A DNA stretch of 64,000 nucleotides from Cephalotus follicularis. Its lineage: Eukaryota; Streptophyta; Magnoliopsida; Oxalidales; Cephalotaceae. The notes beneath the pieces were generated by a model, which was not told the origin of the DNA, searched no databases, and saw nothing but the letters and a program-made list of their open reading frames with translations. A program made the translations under genes and the position numbers. The stretch spans positions 231,707 through 295,706 of the forward strand of contig BDDD01000023.1 of assembly GCA_001972305.1 (NCBI GenBank), read 5' to 3'. Positions 45,537 to 57,128 of the stretch are shown here, in pieces. Positions within the stretch are counted from its first letter, which is position 1. The number at the start of each line of letters is the position of its first letter.

Positions 45537-46640
45537 TGTTGACATTTATGTCTCAATCCTAGTTTTGATGATAACATTTTTGTATTTTAACAAAGTTTCT
45601 TGTTGTGCAAGTAAAGAAAGAATGGTGCAAAACAAACCAGAAAAATGCTATTACAGGTTAAAGCATTTACGCTTTACAGGTAAGCGTCAGCGCTTAAGGA
45701 ACCGTCAAGAGCTAGGAACAAAGCGTCAACAGTTGGAGCATTTGAGAAAAGGAGAAAATGGCCAAACCATCGACGCTCTGAAGAAAGCGCCAGCGCTTAG
45801 GAGGCCTATATCAGCAGTTAAAACAAGAGACTTTTGGGCCAATCAAAATTGCCTAAAGCGTCGACGCTCAACACAAACTGTCAGTGCTTTGAGGACAACT
45901 GTCGACCATAAAATTCAAGACCGTCAGCACTTAGAGAAAATATTCAAATTCAAACTTCCAACGGTCATATAAGCGTCTATGGTTTGAAGAACACCGTCGA
46001 CGCTTTGTGCGTTGGAGACAATTTCTGGCAAAGTTTTAATGCGCTATCTTTGAAGCAACAAACTCCAAGACACACCCAATAGATCTTACAAGTGAAAAAT
46101 GGCTATAAACATAAAGAGAACAAGAAGAACAATAACAAGAAGACAAGAGAACAACTATACAAAGATCAATCAACTCAATTCACAAAGAGAGCAACCAAGA
46201 TCAATCAAAGCTATTTTTGTGCCTTAGCTTATATTTTGTTCATATCTTCTTGAGCGCCTTTTATCTTGTAAAATCCAACCTTTGAGAGGTTAAGATCAAA
46301 CATTATTCATTATACACTTTGATTGTAATAGGGGAGTGAACCCTATGGGAGTGAACCCAAAGAATTGTAAGTGATTGAGGTCAATCACGAACAAGTGTAA
46401 AGGTGCACCGAATAGCACCCGAAAGTTTATTAGGGGAATAGTGGAAACTCAATGAGATCCTTGGGAAAAGTGGACGTAGGCAAGAGTTAAGTTGAACCAC
46501 TCTAAAATCGTGTTTGCAATGCTCTAACTGTCTCTCTTTAATTATTTTATTTATTTGCTTTTGATTGCATACATATACTGTGTTCATTGTTCTTAACTTG
46601 TATTTACGAAAAGTTAATTAAATTTTTAGAAACTACAATT
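45537..46640 (+). repeat. 3' LTR of S1 (last 32 bases missing)
   Basis: It aligns with 32503-33590 and stops at AACTACAATT, short of the C-rich terminal stretch present at 33591-33622. It has an extra 16-18-base tandem duplication near 46327-46362 (GGGAGTGAACCC twice). GCGTCGACGC words occur at 45855-45868 and near 45994. Confidence 0.93.
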
Positions 46641-47354
46641 GAAGCCATGAAATCCAAAATGGATTCCATGCAAGGCAACCAAGTTTGGAATTTGGTCGAA
46701 GCTCCTGATGGCGCAGTGCCTAATGGTTGCAAATGGATCTTCAAGAAGAAGATTGGCGCTGATGGAAAGATAGAGACATACAAAGCAAGGTTGGTTGCAA
46801 AAGGGTATAGAAAAAGACATGGAGTCGACTATATCGAAACTTTCTCACCAGTTCCTATGCTCCAATCCATTCAGATTTTGCTTGCTATTGCTACTCATTA
46901 TGATTATGAAATATGGAAAATGGATGTCAAGACAGCATTTCTAAATGGTAGTCATTAAGAGGACATTTACATGTCCCAACCCGATGGGTTTACATCCAAA
47001 AAAACTTCACACTTAGTGTGTAAGCTCCAAAGATCAATCTATGGTCTTAAGCAAGCGTCTCATAGATGGAACATCCATTTTGATGAAGCTATAAAAACAT
47101 TTGGCTTCATTAAGAACGTAGATGAGCCATGTGTTTATTGGAAACAGGATGAACCCTGTATCATTAAGAACGTAGATGAGCCATGTGTTTATTGGAAACA
47201 GGATGAACCCTGTATCATTTTCTTGGTGCAATATGTGGATGACATCCTACTCATTGGGAATGATGTAGGGATGTTGCAATCCATGAAAGTATGGGTTTCC
47301 AAGAACTTCTCCATGAAAGATTTGGGAGAAGCGTCCTATATACTGGGTATTTAG
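46641..47354 (+). pseudogene. C1 reverse transcriptase
   Basis: It resumes at EAMKSKMDSM directly after S1. Motifs: [48 protein letters not shown], a TAA at about 46956, then YMSQPDGF, YGLKQASHRW and the catalytic YVDDILLIGND (near 47230). An 18-residue block (54 bases) is duplicated in tandem at 47107-47214 just before the active site. It ends at a TAG (47352-47354) after YILGI. Confidence 0.93.
47107..47214 (+). repeat. Exact 54-bp tandem duplication in C1 RT
   Basis: Bases 47107-47160 are repeated identically at 47161-47214. The unit encodes KNVDEPCVYWKQDEPCI plus one residue and keeps the frame. The two copies do not differ at all, so the duplication is recent, or an assembly effect. Confidence 0.93.
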
Positions 47355-48241
47355 ATCTTTTGGGACAGATCTAAAAGGATGCTTGGTCTTTCCCAAAGTC
47401 GGTATATCAGCAAAGTGCTGAAGCGATATAGTATGGAGAATTCCAAACGTGGCCTACTTCCAATTGGTCATGGAATTCATCTCTCCAAGAAGATGTTGCC
47501 ACAGACATCTGAGGAGAGGCATGTCATGAGTCGGATTACTTATGCTTCGGATGTGGGATCGATCATGTATGCCATGCTATGTACCCGACCTGATGTCGCA
47601 TTTGCCTTAGGACAGGTAAGTCGATTTCAGTCTGATCCCGGTGAGAAACACTGGGAAGTAGTCAAGACACTCTTGAAGTACCTTAGAAGAACTCAGGATT
47701 TTTTCTTGATCTATGGAGGAGACAGTGAGTTGAGATTGAAGGGCTTCACAAACTCCAATTTCAACAGTGATCCGGATGATCACAAATCCATTTCAGGGTA
47801 GGTCTATATCCTTAATGGCGGTGCTGTTAGCTGGAGGAGTCACAGGCAGGAGACTACTGCAGACTCCATGATAGAAGTTGAGTACATTGCAGCCTCAGAT
47901 GCTGCAACGGAGGGTGTTTGGATGCGTAAGTTCATCTCTGAACTAGGTGTTTTTCCTACCATCAGTCGTCCAGTGGTGCTACATTGCGACAATGATGGGG
48001 CTGTTGCACAAGCCATGGAACATAGGTCTCATCAACGCACAAAGCATATCCAGCGACGTTATCATCTGATCAGAGATATCATTGATACAGGAAATATTAT
48101 ATTAGAGAGAGTTTCCTCATAGGCAAATATAGCAGACCCACTGACCAAGGCCCTTTCAAACATTGTACATGAGCGTCATCGTCGTACGATGGGCTTAATC
48201 TATCGGTCTTCGTGGCTTGAACGCCAAGCGGGAGATTGTTA
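47355..48241 (+). pseudogene. C1 RT end and RNase H
   Basis: After the stop: MLGLSQSRYISKVLKRYSMENSKRG, SIMYAMLCTRPDVAFALG, a TAG near 47800, then the RNase H motifs (EVEYIAASDAATEGVWM near 47878, LHCDNDGAVAQA near 47990, TKHIQRRYHLIRDII near 48040), a TAG near 48120 and ADPLTKAL. The natural end falls at TAG 48239-48241, the first bases of the LTR, as is usual in this group. Confidence 0.92.
48224..48236 (+). other. Polypurine tract of C1
   Basis: AAGCGGGAGAT-type purine run directly before the LTR (TGTTAGAGGG at 48237). Confidence 0.8.
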
Positions 48242-50161
48242 GAGGGTGAGTGGCCAGTCAAGCCACTAGGTGATTGATTGTTCATTTAAACTATACTTTT
48301 GATGTAAACAATCATATTCTTTTATGTTACTATGTGCAAACTTTATTTATAAAGGCAGTCTATAAATGTTTTATTGTATTTATGAAGTTGTTTTATTAAA
48401 CTGCTTACATATATGGAGCCTTGTCATAAACGGTTGGATGTCAAGCAGAGGGCTATGAGATTGACTCCCTTATCCCGTATGACTAAATTGGTCCAAGTCA
48501 TAGGTTCACTTCTTAGGCATTTGTGAATAGGATAGACTTACTGTATTATGCTCGCTCGAGTGGGGGTGGATGATCTCATTACCACGTGGGTGAAATCCCT
48601 AGAGCTAATATGGGGTGCATGCTTGGAGCATGTACATTGAACATGACCCATTATAGGAACACTACTTGGATAGTCACATATGTAGTGCCAGCAGTAAATC
48701 CTATCTGTTATAGTAGAGTACAGCCTTGAATGACTTGCAGAACCTGAGAGGATGTACGTATTTCCCTATACCTGAGCGGCTGCTCTGCATTGTGGAGAGA
48801 CTTCCCTGCGTTGATCTCAACCTTACTTAGTTCTTTCGGGGAGCTGGAAAAACGGTGGTCTTCGGGTCTTGAGGATCTATATGGATGTAGGAGAGTACGC
48901 AACATGGAATCAGCACACCCAACGCGAGGGTGATAGGCTCTAAAGTATTTGTATCCATTATGAGCTTGTAAATACCTGGCCAGGGGTAGGTGGACTGGAC
49001 ACAAGGTTTTCGGAAAGGTCCACCAATAGTCGTATTGGGATTACGGATCAATTATAATTATGACAATACTAGGGTTGACACATATCCTTACCCTAAGTCA
49101 TAGTCGGAGCCAAGATAATGATGAAGGAAATAGTGATATCTACTGTAGTCAGGACATTGTTATGGATTGTTGGTAAATGGACGTAATATATGGAAGTCAA
49201 TTCCACACCTAGAATAATGTGAGATGTTGATCTAGCTTCATTTTGATGGTCGGGTGACTAATTGAAATGAGTATACGGAATCCTGAGAAAATTCTGGACA
49301 CTTATCGTCTTTACCATATTTCAATCCGGGCAATCGGGTCCCGCCTGATTTTCGGACAAGTAACATATGCAGGGCATGTGTCACTTGATGGGGGAAAGCT
49401 TCTTGGAGAAGCTACTTGCTTTCATACTTCTTTGTATGACATTTGGCAAGTTCTTATGGTAACACTTGTAATGCATATGAAGGAAGTGATTAAGCAAAGA
49501 TTAAAAATGAGATATTTTGTGTGAGTAATGATGGCTTAGCACATAGAATTTTGGAATATGCCTTTGCGAGGTGAAAAATCCAAAATTCCTTCTTTATCAC
49601 ACATTCTCTCACTCATTCTTCATTCATTCTTCTTGAATTCATCTAAAAGAAAACTCAAGGGTAAAGAAGCAAAACCAAGAGTGAAAAAGTTTAGAACTTT
49701 TGTGAGAGATCTTCTCTAATCTCCTCCTTTCTCTTAATCAATATAGGTGGTGATAGTCTTTATCTTGAAGGTTACCACTTCCTATTTTGATCTTAGTTTA
49801 TATTAGAGTGTTTTGAGTGGGAGTGAAAATAGCATTTGAAGAAAAGGAGCTCATGGATTCAAGGAGGATTATCTTGTTGATTCAACTTTGACAAAGTGTA
49901 GAGGGATCTTGAAGGAAGGAGTCTTCATTCCAAGGTGATTATTCTCCCATCTTTCTTTCTTTGCCTAAACCCTTACATGCTTGTCATGCTACTGTTTAGT
50001 TGGTGCTTTGATTAGAGATCTTTAGAGGTTGATACATGTTTATGAGTTTAGGTCATGTGACTAATTCCCAAGGGTTGGAAAGCTTTGCATAAAAGTCAAA
50101 GTTAGTCGTTTTAGTAATTTAAACCCTAAAATGTGCCTTCAACCTATTCTTGCTTCCAACA
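48237..50161 (+). repeat. Second C1 LTR, 1.9 kb
   Basis: TGTTAGAGGG...TTCCAACA, aligned with 14458-16387 over its length. It is the 3' LTR of C1 and, judged by what follows, also the 5' LTR of a second tandem unit. No gene inside. Confidence 0.95.
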
Positions 50162-50540
50162 AATGGTATCAGAGCGTACTAATTAATCCCAATTGAACCT
50201 GAATGTTAATATTTGGTGCCTTGTTAATGTGATTGTTGATGGTGGCCGAAATTCTGTAGAACTCCACTTTTAAAAATGTTGAAATAAAATTGTTACAATT
50301 AGATTGTGAAGCTTTTATTAGATGTGACCTTGAATTAGACTTGTGTAATTGACTGAATGGAGGAAAGTTTGTAATCCAAAGACATTGTACTGGGATTGAT
50401 TGAGTCGCTTCTTGTAGTCAAATAATGTCTGGCACAGTTTAGGATTATAGAAAGTACCTCAAGAAATCAATAAACACTGTTTTAGATATTTTATTTTTCT
50501 ATTGAAAATATAAGTGTGTGCAATTATTTTTGTGTAGATC
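50162..50540 (+). other. Second primer site and leader of a C1-type element
   Basis: AATGGTATCAGAGCG follows the LTR and the next 370 bases match the C1 leader (16388-16745), apart from a 20-base difference near 50365. The match stops at 50538-50540 where the palindrome begins. A normal 3' LTR would be followed by the target site, here C3 leader. Confidence 0.9.
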
Positions 50541-51104
50541 TCACGTAAAAAGAATGTTTTAAAATGTATAGCCGCAAGTGCACGGATCATGCAGTAACGG
50601 GTCGAACGCAGGGAAACGTTAAACTAGTTATAAATTATTCAACTTATGCGAAGTATACCAAATTTGAGATAAACTACCAAAAACTACTAATTATGCAAAA
50701 ATAATAAAATAATTGAAAACAGGCAAGAAATAAATAAAATAAAATGACAGACTAAAATAATTGAAAATAACAAAAAAAAATAACACGTGCAAATTAAAAC
50801 CAATTAAAGCAATAAATAAAACTAAAGAAAATATATAATGAAAATTGGTTTTAATTTGCACGTGTTTTTTTTTGTTATTTTCAATTATTGTAGTCTGTTA
50901 TTTTATTTTATTTACTTCTTGCCTGTTTTCAATTGTTTTATTATTTTTACATAATTAGCAGTTTTTTGTAGTTTATCTCAAATTTGGTTTACTTCGCCTA
51001 AGTTGAATAATTTATAACTAGTTTAACGTTTCCCTGCGTTCGACCCGTTACTGCATGATCCGTGCACTTGCGGCTATAAATTTTAAAACATTCTTTTTAC
51101 GTGA
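50541..51104. repeat. Large palindrome: 265-bp and 262-bp arms, 37-bp loop
   Basis: The left arm (50541-50805) is the reverse complement of the right arm (50843-51104) with few mismatches, beginning TCACGTAAAAAG and ending CTTTTTACGTGA. The right arm leads directly to an Athila-type primer site, so it is the authentic LTR end and the left arm is an inverted copy. The arms include GCACTTGCGG and the GTTCGACCCGTT region common near Athila LTR ends. Confidence 0.93.
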
Positions 51105-51495
51105 ACAAGTTTTTGGCGCCGTTGCCGGGGAGACGTTTTAAATTAGTTTAAATTTATTTAACTGATTCGTAGTATTTAGTTTATATTTTATTTAAAAAAA
51201 TATATAAAAATAAGAAAAAATAAAAAAATAAGCAAAAAAAATAAGATGGCGTTCACGGTGTTTTATTTTTCTATTTTTTTTTTGGTTTTGTGTTCCCTTT
51301 TATTTTGTTAGCTTAGTTTAATTAGGGAGTTGCATAAGCTTTAACAATAAAATTCTTATAATATTTGCATAAGTTTTAACAAACCTTGATTTTTGCTAAG
51401 TTACTTTTCTACATAAACTTTAATAATTTAGTTTAATTTAGTTTGTTCAAAAAAAAAAAAAAGAACCTGTGTTTTCTGCTTAGTTTATGTTTACG
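51105..51495 (+). other. Athila-type primer site and A/T-rich leader fragment (A1)
   Basis: TGGCGCCGTTGCCGGGG at 51114-51130 matches the complement of the 3' end of plant aspartate tRNA, the usual Athila primer. The following poly-A/poly-T-rich stretch (51180-51470) is like Athila leaders. It ends near 51495 where minus-strand Gypsy sequence begins. No gene. Confidence 0.75.
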
Positions 51496-52640
51496 TTAAG
51501 ATAGTTTGCGAGAGAAATTTTCAACGAACCTTCTGTAGTAACCTGTCAATCCAAGGAAACTTCGTATCTCGATTACCGTTGTTGGTCTCTGCCACTCTCT
51601 TATCGCCTCTGTCTTAACGGGGTCTACTGAGATACCTTCCCGTGTGATCACGTGACCCACAAAGGATACCTCATCCATCCAAATTTGGCACTTGCTGAAC
51701 TTAGCATACAGTTGTTCCCTCCTCAGTGTTTGCAGCACACTTGTCAAATGTTCTTCATGCTCCTATTGACTCTTTAAATACACTAGTATATCATCAATGA
51801 AAACTATCACGAACTGGTCCAAAAATTTGCTGAATACCATATTCATCAAATCCATAAATGCAGTTGGAGCATTTACCAGTCCAAAAGACATTACCAAAAA
51901 CTCGTAATGTCCATATCTTGTTCGAAAAACAGTTTTCGCTACATCCTCCTTCTTGACCTTTACTTGATGATAGCCCGATCGGAGGTCTATCTTTGAGAAA
52001 TACCGAGCATTCTTAAGCTGATCAAATAAATCATCGATCCTTGGCTGTGGATACTTATTCCTGATGGTGAATCGATTTAATTCTCTATAATCGATGCTGA
52101 GTCTCATCGTGCCATCTTTCTTCTTTACGAACAATACCGGTGCAACCCATTGTGAAACACTCGGTCAGATAAATCCTTTATCCAAAAGCTCTTGTAACTG
52201 ATTCTTCAACTCTTTCAACTCGGCTGGCACCATATGATTAGGACTCTTCAAAATTGGAGCCGTTCCAGGTACCAAATCAATTGTAAATTCTATCTCTCGA
52301 TCAAGTGGTACACTCGGTAAAACTTTGGGAAACACATCCATAAATTCCTTAACAACATGAACATTTTCTATCTTCATCTTCTCTTCATTGGTGTTCTCCA
52401 CATATGCAAGATAACCTTCACAGCCGCTTCTCAACAATCATTTATCTGGAATTGTTGATATGAATCTTAGAGGTTTACTAACTCCCGTACTTTCGAAAAT
52501 AAACTCGTGTTTACCAAGTATAGCAAACCTAACCTCCTTCTTGAAACAATCAACACTAGTATGATTTGCCGAAAGCCAATCGATGCCTAGTATGACATAA
52601 AAAATTAGGATTGCTAGAGGTACTAGGTCACAAAGTTATA
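51496..52640 (-). pseudogene. G4: Gypsy RT and protease fragment
   Basis: Read down from 52640: the end of a protease (VILGIDWLSANHTSVDCFKK near 52600-52545), a stop near 52436, a linker with VVKEFMDVFP, then RT ([10 protein letters not shown] at about 52232, [19 protein letters not shown] near 52130, catalytic FIDDILVY near 51795, [16 protein letters not shown] near 51520). Stops lie near 52165 and 51760. Everything after RT, and everything before the protease, is missing. Related to G1 and G3. Confidence 0.9.
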
Positions 52641-55316
52641 GTAGACATTTCAAAAACTTTAGAATGATAAAAATCATAAATTTTCATTGGGAAACGAAGC
52701 TGCAATGAATTTTTAAAGTGACATGTTCCATATAACAGCAGAACATGAGCAGTAATTTTAAACATAGAATTTCATCAAGAAATTGGCAGAAATTAGAAAT
52801 ACATGAAACATAACAATTGTAGAAGATATCGTACAGTTTTCAGACTAGCCAGCCATTTGAATTTTCATCAAGAAACGAGAAAGTTATGATTAAAACCATC
52901 TGCTACATAATTTCCAAAAACAACAGAAGAATACTTTGGCATAAAAGGGTAGAATTTTCCTTACTTTTGATTCAGTCTCCTTCTTCTTTCTCTTCACTTG
53001 AATTAATCTCAACAATACTCAGCATAAGCAACTGAATTCAGGCCATCTACCCATCTATAAATAGGCTGAATGGAAGCTTGGAGGGTAAGTTTCCTCCTAT
53101 GAGTCACCATGCCACCTATTTGCATGTGCTCATAAAACACATGTGCTAATACTCTCTCTCTCTCCAAATTAATGACACTTGTCCTTTTCCATCATTACAG
53201 CATCAAAATATCTTATGTCCTCTCGCCCTAGCTTTCCACATGTCCCCTAATTAATATAATTAATTCACAAAGAGACAAAACAAACTAGATTTCCTTAACT
53301 GATCAGCAGACAAAGCGTTGACGCTTGGAAGGAAAACGTCACCGCTTACATGTTATACCAATATTCTTTCTGGTGCTTGGGTAAAGAGTCGCTGCTTAAG
53401 TCAAAGCACAGACACTTTGAATCGAAGCGTCGCCACTTAAAGGTGTTGCCAAATATGAAAACACACTGGTTTAAAGCTCCATTAGAAGGGTTTCAAGCGT
53501 CGTCGCTTTACAACTTTAACCGTTGCCGCTTTAACAAATCGTCGATGCTTTAGACAATTTGTCTGGCATCCAAGAATTTAGTCAACTCTTTGAGGCATTC
53601 CCTTCGATGTTTAAGGTTAACTGTCGATGCTTTCTCTATAATATTGACGCTTTAGACTATACTATCGACTCTATCAATTCAAACATATATATATATATAT
53701 GGTTTTCTGAACATATCTAAAATCATTTTCAAACGATAAAACATTCACATTTGCACATATTTTCAATTTTGAAACTCAACTCATTTTAATTTTACAATAA
53801 AAGAGATGTTCATATAAAATTCTGAAAATCAAATCCTAACTGAATTTATAAAGTCAGAAATATTTAACACTGTTCATAAAATATTAAAGATAACTTTATT
53901 CCAAAACACATCGAAAATCCAAAGCATAACAAAATTCATAAAACCGAAAGAATATCGAAGAATGAAAAATCTGTACCTTAGCCGCTCAACCTTAACAATA
54001 CCCAGAATGAAACAAGCACATAATGAAACACCCTAAAATCCACCACAAATGTTTTGGGATCCTATACAAATAACCAAACATGTATTACAACCTAACATGC
54101 ATGAAAAGACACAAAAATACAAACTATCAGACGAAAGTGTCGACGTTCAGGACAAAAGCGTCGATGCTTAAGACACGGCGTTGACGTCTAAACACAAGGC
54201 ATCGACGAAAGCACTGATCAGAGCGTCGAAGGAAAACACAACATTTCACGACATAAGCATCGACGTTCAAAACAAGGCGTCGACGTTGAAGGCATAAGCG
54301 TCGACAGAAAAATGAAAACAGTCGACGCTTAGACTCATGCATGACATTTTAAAACAGCTTTTTACACATAGGCGCTGACGCGTTAAGTGGCAAACATGGA
54401 AAACGCACTGCTATATCAGTTGAAATCATGAACAAATCCAATTTTCGTAAACATTAATCATATAATAGTAACATGCAAGTTCTTAAAACATATTTTCTAT
54501 GATCAAAAGTACCAGTATAATATTTTAAACGCATCAAACATGAATTTGCATATTACATATAGTAAATACCATTTTCCAAAACATGGAACATGACCACAAC
54601 AATTTCCATGGTTTATCAGCATAGTTTTAATCATTACAATAGCTTGATATGCATTAAAAACGGTAATATATAGCATTAACGAAATCAGCAGCATGGCATA
54701 CCTTCAAAAGATGTGCAAAAACGATGAAAATGGCTGTTTCAAAACACTGCAGATAATGGAGTTTTAAAACAGTTTATAAACTTGATATTTACTAAAACAA
54801 TGATGAAACAACGGAAAACTAGACTTAGAATTATTATATACCTTCAAAGAATGCGACTGAAGAAGAAAGATGCTAAGAACGGTGACAACACAGTGGCAAT
54901 GGTTTGTTGCAAACATGCAGGTGGTGTAGTTTAAAAATGAAGTTGAGATCGTGCATTTGATGGCAAAAATCGGTGGATTAAAAACTTACCAAATAAGCAA
55001 ATAAGGAAGACATTAGTGTAAAAAGGTGTTAAACATCGACGCTTTGCATGACTGTCGACGCTTAAGCCGTCTTCCTTATCTGTTCATGGTCGATGACTTA
55101 GTTTTGGAAAGGAATTTTTGCCATAAAACTGATTATCTGTTGTCCTATTATGCTTGACGCTTAGGACAAAGGCGTTGATGCTTAACGCCAAGACCAAAAC
55201 AAAATAGAGTTTTCAAAACAAAATCAAATGCTCCGAAACAAAATCATAACACATACACATGTGACATAACATATCATATGACAACAAGCATATAGGCAAA
55301 GAATCAGGATATTACA
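52641..55316 (-). repeat. G4 LTR (5' LTR, inner end truncated)
   Basis: On the minus strand it starts TGTAATATCCTG at 55316, a typical start for plant chromovirus LTRs, and runs to the protease fragment. The junction near 52640 is approximate because primer site and gag are deleted. It carries many degenerate GCGTCGACGC words (53316-53600, 54133-54380, 55036-55190) and a short AT microsatellite near 53680. No gene. Confidence 0.7.
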
Positions 55317-56408
55317 AATGATGTAGTTGGAACATCTTCACAAACTTTAGATATTAGTATTCTCCAAGTTAGGAATAGATATCATTTTAGAGATCATCCC
55401 ATTGATGCTATCATAGGTAACCCTTCAAGGGGTGTAACTACTAGATCCTCATACAATGCATGTAACTATTTAGCTTTTCTTTCACAAATTGAGCCTAAAA
55501 ATATAAATGAGGCCGAAAATGATGAATTTTGGGTTATAGCTATGCAAGAAGAGCTACATCAATTTAAACGCAATAATGTGTGGGAACCAGTAGCTAGACC
55601 TGACTATCATTCTATTATTGGAAATAAATGGGCGTTTAGAAATAAAATGGATGATCAAGGCATAGTAGTTAGAAATAAGGCTAGATTAGTTGCTAAAGGG
55701 TATTCACAGGAAGAAGGAATATATTTTTGTTAAAACGGATGCTCCCGTAGCTAGACTTGAATGCATTCGCATGTTACTTGCATTTGCATCTCATAAGAAT
55801 TTTACTTTATATAAAATGGATATTAAAAGTGTGTTTTTAAATGGATTTATTAAAGAAGAAGTTTTTGTTGAACAACCCCCAGGTTTTATTGATCCCTTTT
55901 ATCCTGATCATGTTTTAAAATTGCAAAAAGCTTTGTATGGTTTAAAACAAGCTCCACGAGCTTGGTATGAAAGATTGAGCAATTTTTGTTATTTTAAATG
56001 ATTTTAAACGAGGTTTTGTCGATATTACTTTGTTTACAAAGAAAAATCATTATGATATTTTTATTTTTCAAATTTATGTGGATGACATTGTGTTTGGTTC
56101 TACTAACGAATTAATGTGTAAGGATTTTGCTAAGTTGGTGCAAGATGAGTTCGAAATGAGTATGATGGGAGAACTCAGTTTCTTCCTTGGACTTCAAATT
56201 ATACAACTCAAAGACAGAATCTTCATCAGTCAATCCAAGTATGTGAAGGATCTACTCAAACGCTTTGGATTGGAGAATGCAAAACAAAGCAAGACACCAA
56301 TGAGTACTTCGACAAAGCTTGATAAGGATGAGAAAGGTAAATATATTGATCAAAAGCTTTATAGAAGTATGATAGGTTCTTTATTGTATCTTACAGCTAG
56401 TAGACCTG
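55317..56408 (+). pseudogene. S3: SIRE-like reverse transcriptase fragment
   Basis: It opens with the linker VGTSSQTLDIS, GNPSRGVTTRSS and NYLAFLSQIEPKN, then RT motifs: [26 protein letters not shown], a frameshift near 55730, MDIKSVFLNG, EQPPGF, YGLKQAPRAWYERL, another frameshift near 56000, then the catalytic YVDDIVFGSTN near 56075. It ends abruptly in SRP near 56405. Similar to S1 RT but a separate copy. G4 abuts it on the left, A2 on the right. Confidence 0.92.
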
Positions 56409-56841
56409 TGATAGGTGTCGTTAGGCCGAATAAAAAATACCCTAATCTAACAATTTAGCAAGTGGAAGTAGGGATCATTCCCACGAAGAGCTGAAAGGAG
56501 ATTGTAACGCCCGGGATTTTCATTTATGTGTAATATTGCTTTTATAATGTAATTTTACACCTTGTGTTAATGAGAATCGTGTTTTCCCTCTTCCCCGTGT
56601 TGAAACGTTGCAAGAAAGTGTGTTTTTGTGTGTTTTGATGCAGGGGGCAGCCGACTGCCGTGAGGAGGCAGCCGACTGGTGGGAGTGTCGGCAGAAACAG
56701 CCGACTGCCAAGCGAGGCAGTCGACTGCCATGCGCCAGACAGCCCACGTGTTTTCTGCCTTAAATGAGGAATGGGAGAGTGTTTTGTTATTTTGGCTTTT
56801 GGCAGAGGAGGGGCCGGGATTTCTCTCCTTAAAACACATGC

Positions 56842-57128
56842 CTGGGCTCGTACAAGTTGCATGCATGGGATTTGAATTGCTTGGTTTGAAGACGTGTTGC
56901 ATGAGGCGCTGCATTGCTGATTGGTGGGTGCACGGTGACATCATGATGATGTCAGCATAGACTGAATTTTCATCCATATTTGTTTTCTTACAATATCTCT
57001 TCATCGAAGCTTTAGAATGAGTCGGCCCAAGAACTAAAAGTGCTCCAAATAATTTTATGAACAAAATGAGCCCAATATTCAATATCTTCCGAGCCTTAAA
57101 TTTTGACTTCTCTCGCTTAAGTGGGTTC
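56842..57128. repeat. 287-bp direct repeat, copy 1
   Basis: Starts CTGGGCTCG and ends GTGGGTTC. Matches 58720-59006 at about 97 % by eye. Downstream of it the sequence continues ACTTTTTAACC. Confidence 0.93.

Larger units (their letters stand above)
32503..46640 (+). mobile_element. S1: Ty1/Copia element (SIRE-like) with env-like region, carrying S2
   Basis: S1 runs LTR, primer site, gag with five zinc knuckles, protease, integrase (split by S2), RT, RNase H, an extra env-like gene after pol, polypurine tract, LTR. The extra gene after pol and the C-rich LTR end fit the SIRE lineage. Its 3' LTR lacks the final 32 bases and no target duplication is seen. Its own length without S2 is about 9.6 kb. 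Confidence 0.94.
14458..50161 (+). mobile_element. C1: Ty1/Copia element (Tork-like) carrying two large insertions
   Basis: C1 runs LTR (14458-16387), leader, gag, protease, integrase, RT, RNase H, polypurine tract, LTR (48237-50161). Integrase before RT is the Copia order. Without the insertions G2 (18580-30186) and S1 (32503-46640) it would be about 9.9 kb. Its frames carry many stops. After the right LTR the sequence does not return to C3 but runs into a second copy of the C1 leader, which suggests a tandem LTR-internal-LTR-internal arrangement. Confidence 0.93.

Noticed and set aside
53316-53600. A minisatellite
   Set aside because: The words are not in tandem with a constant unit; the intervening bases are not repeated.
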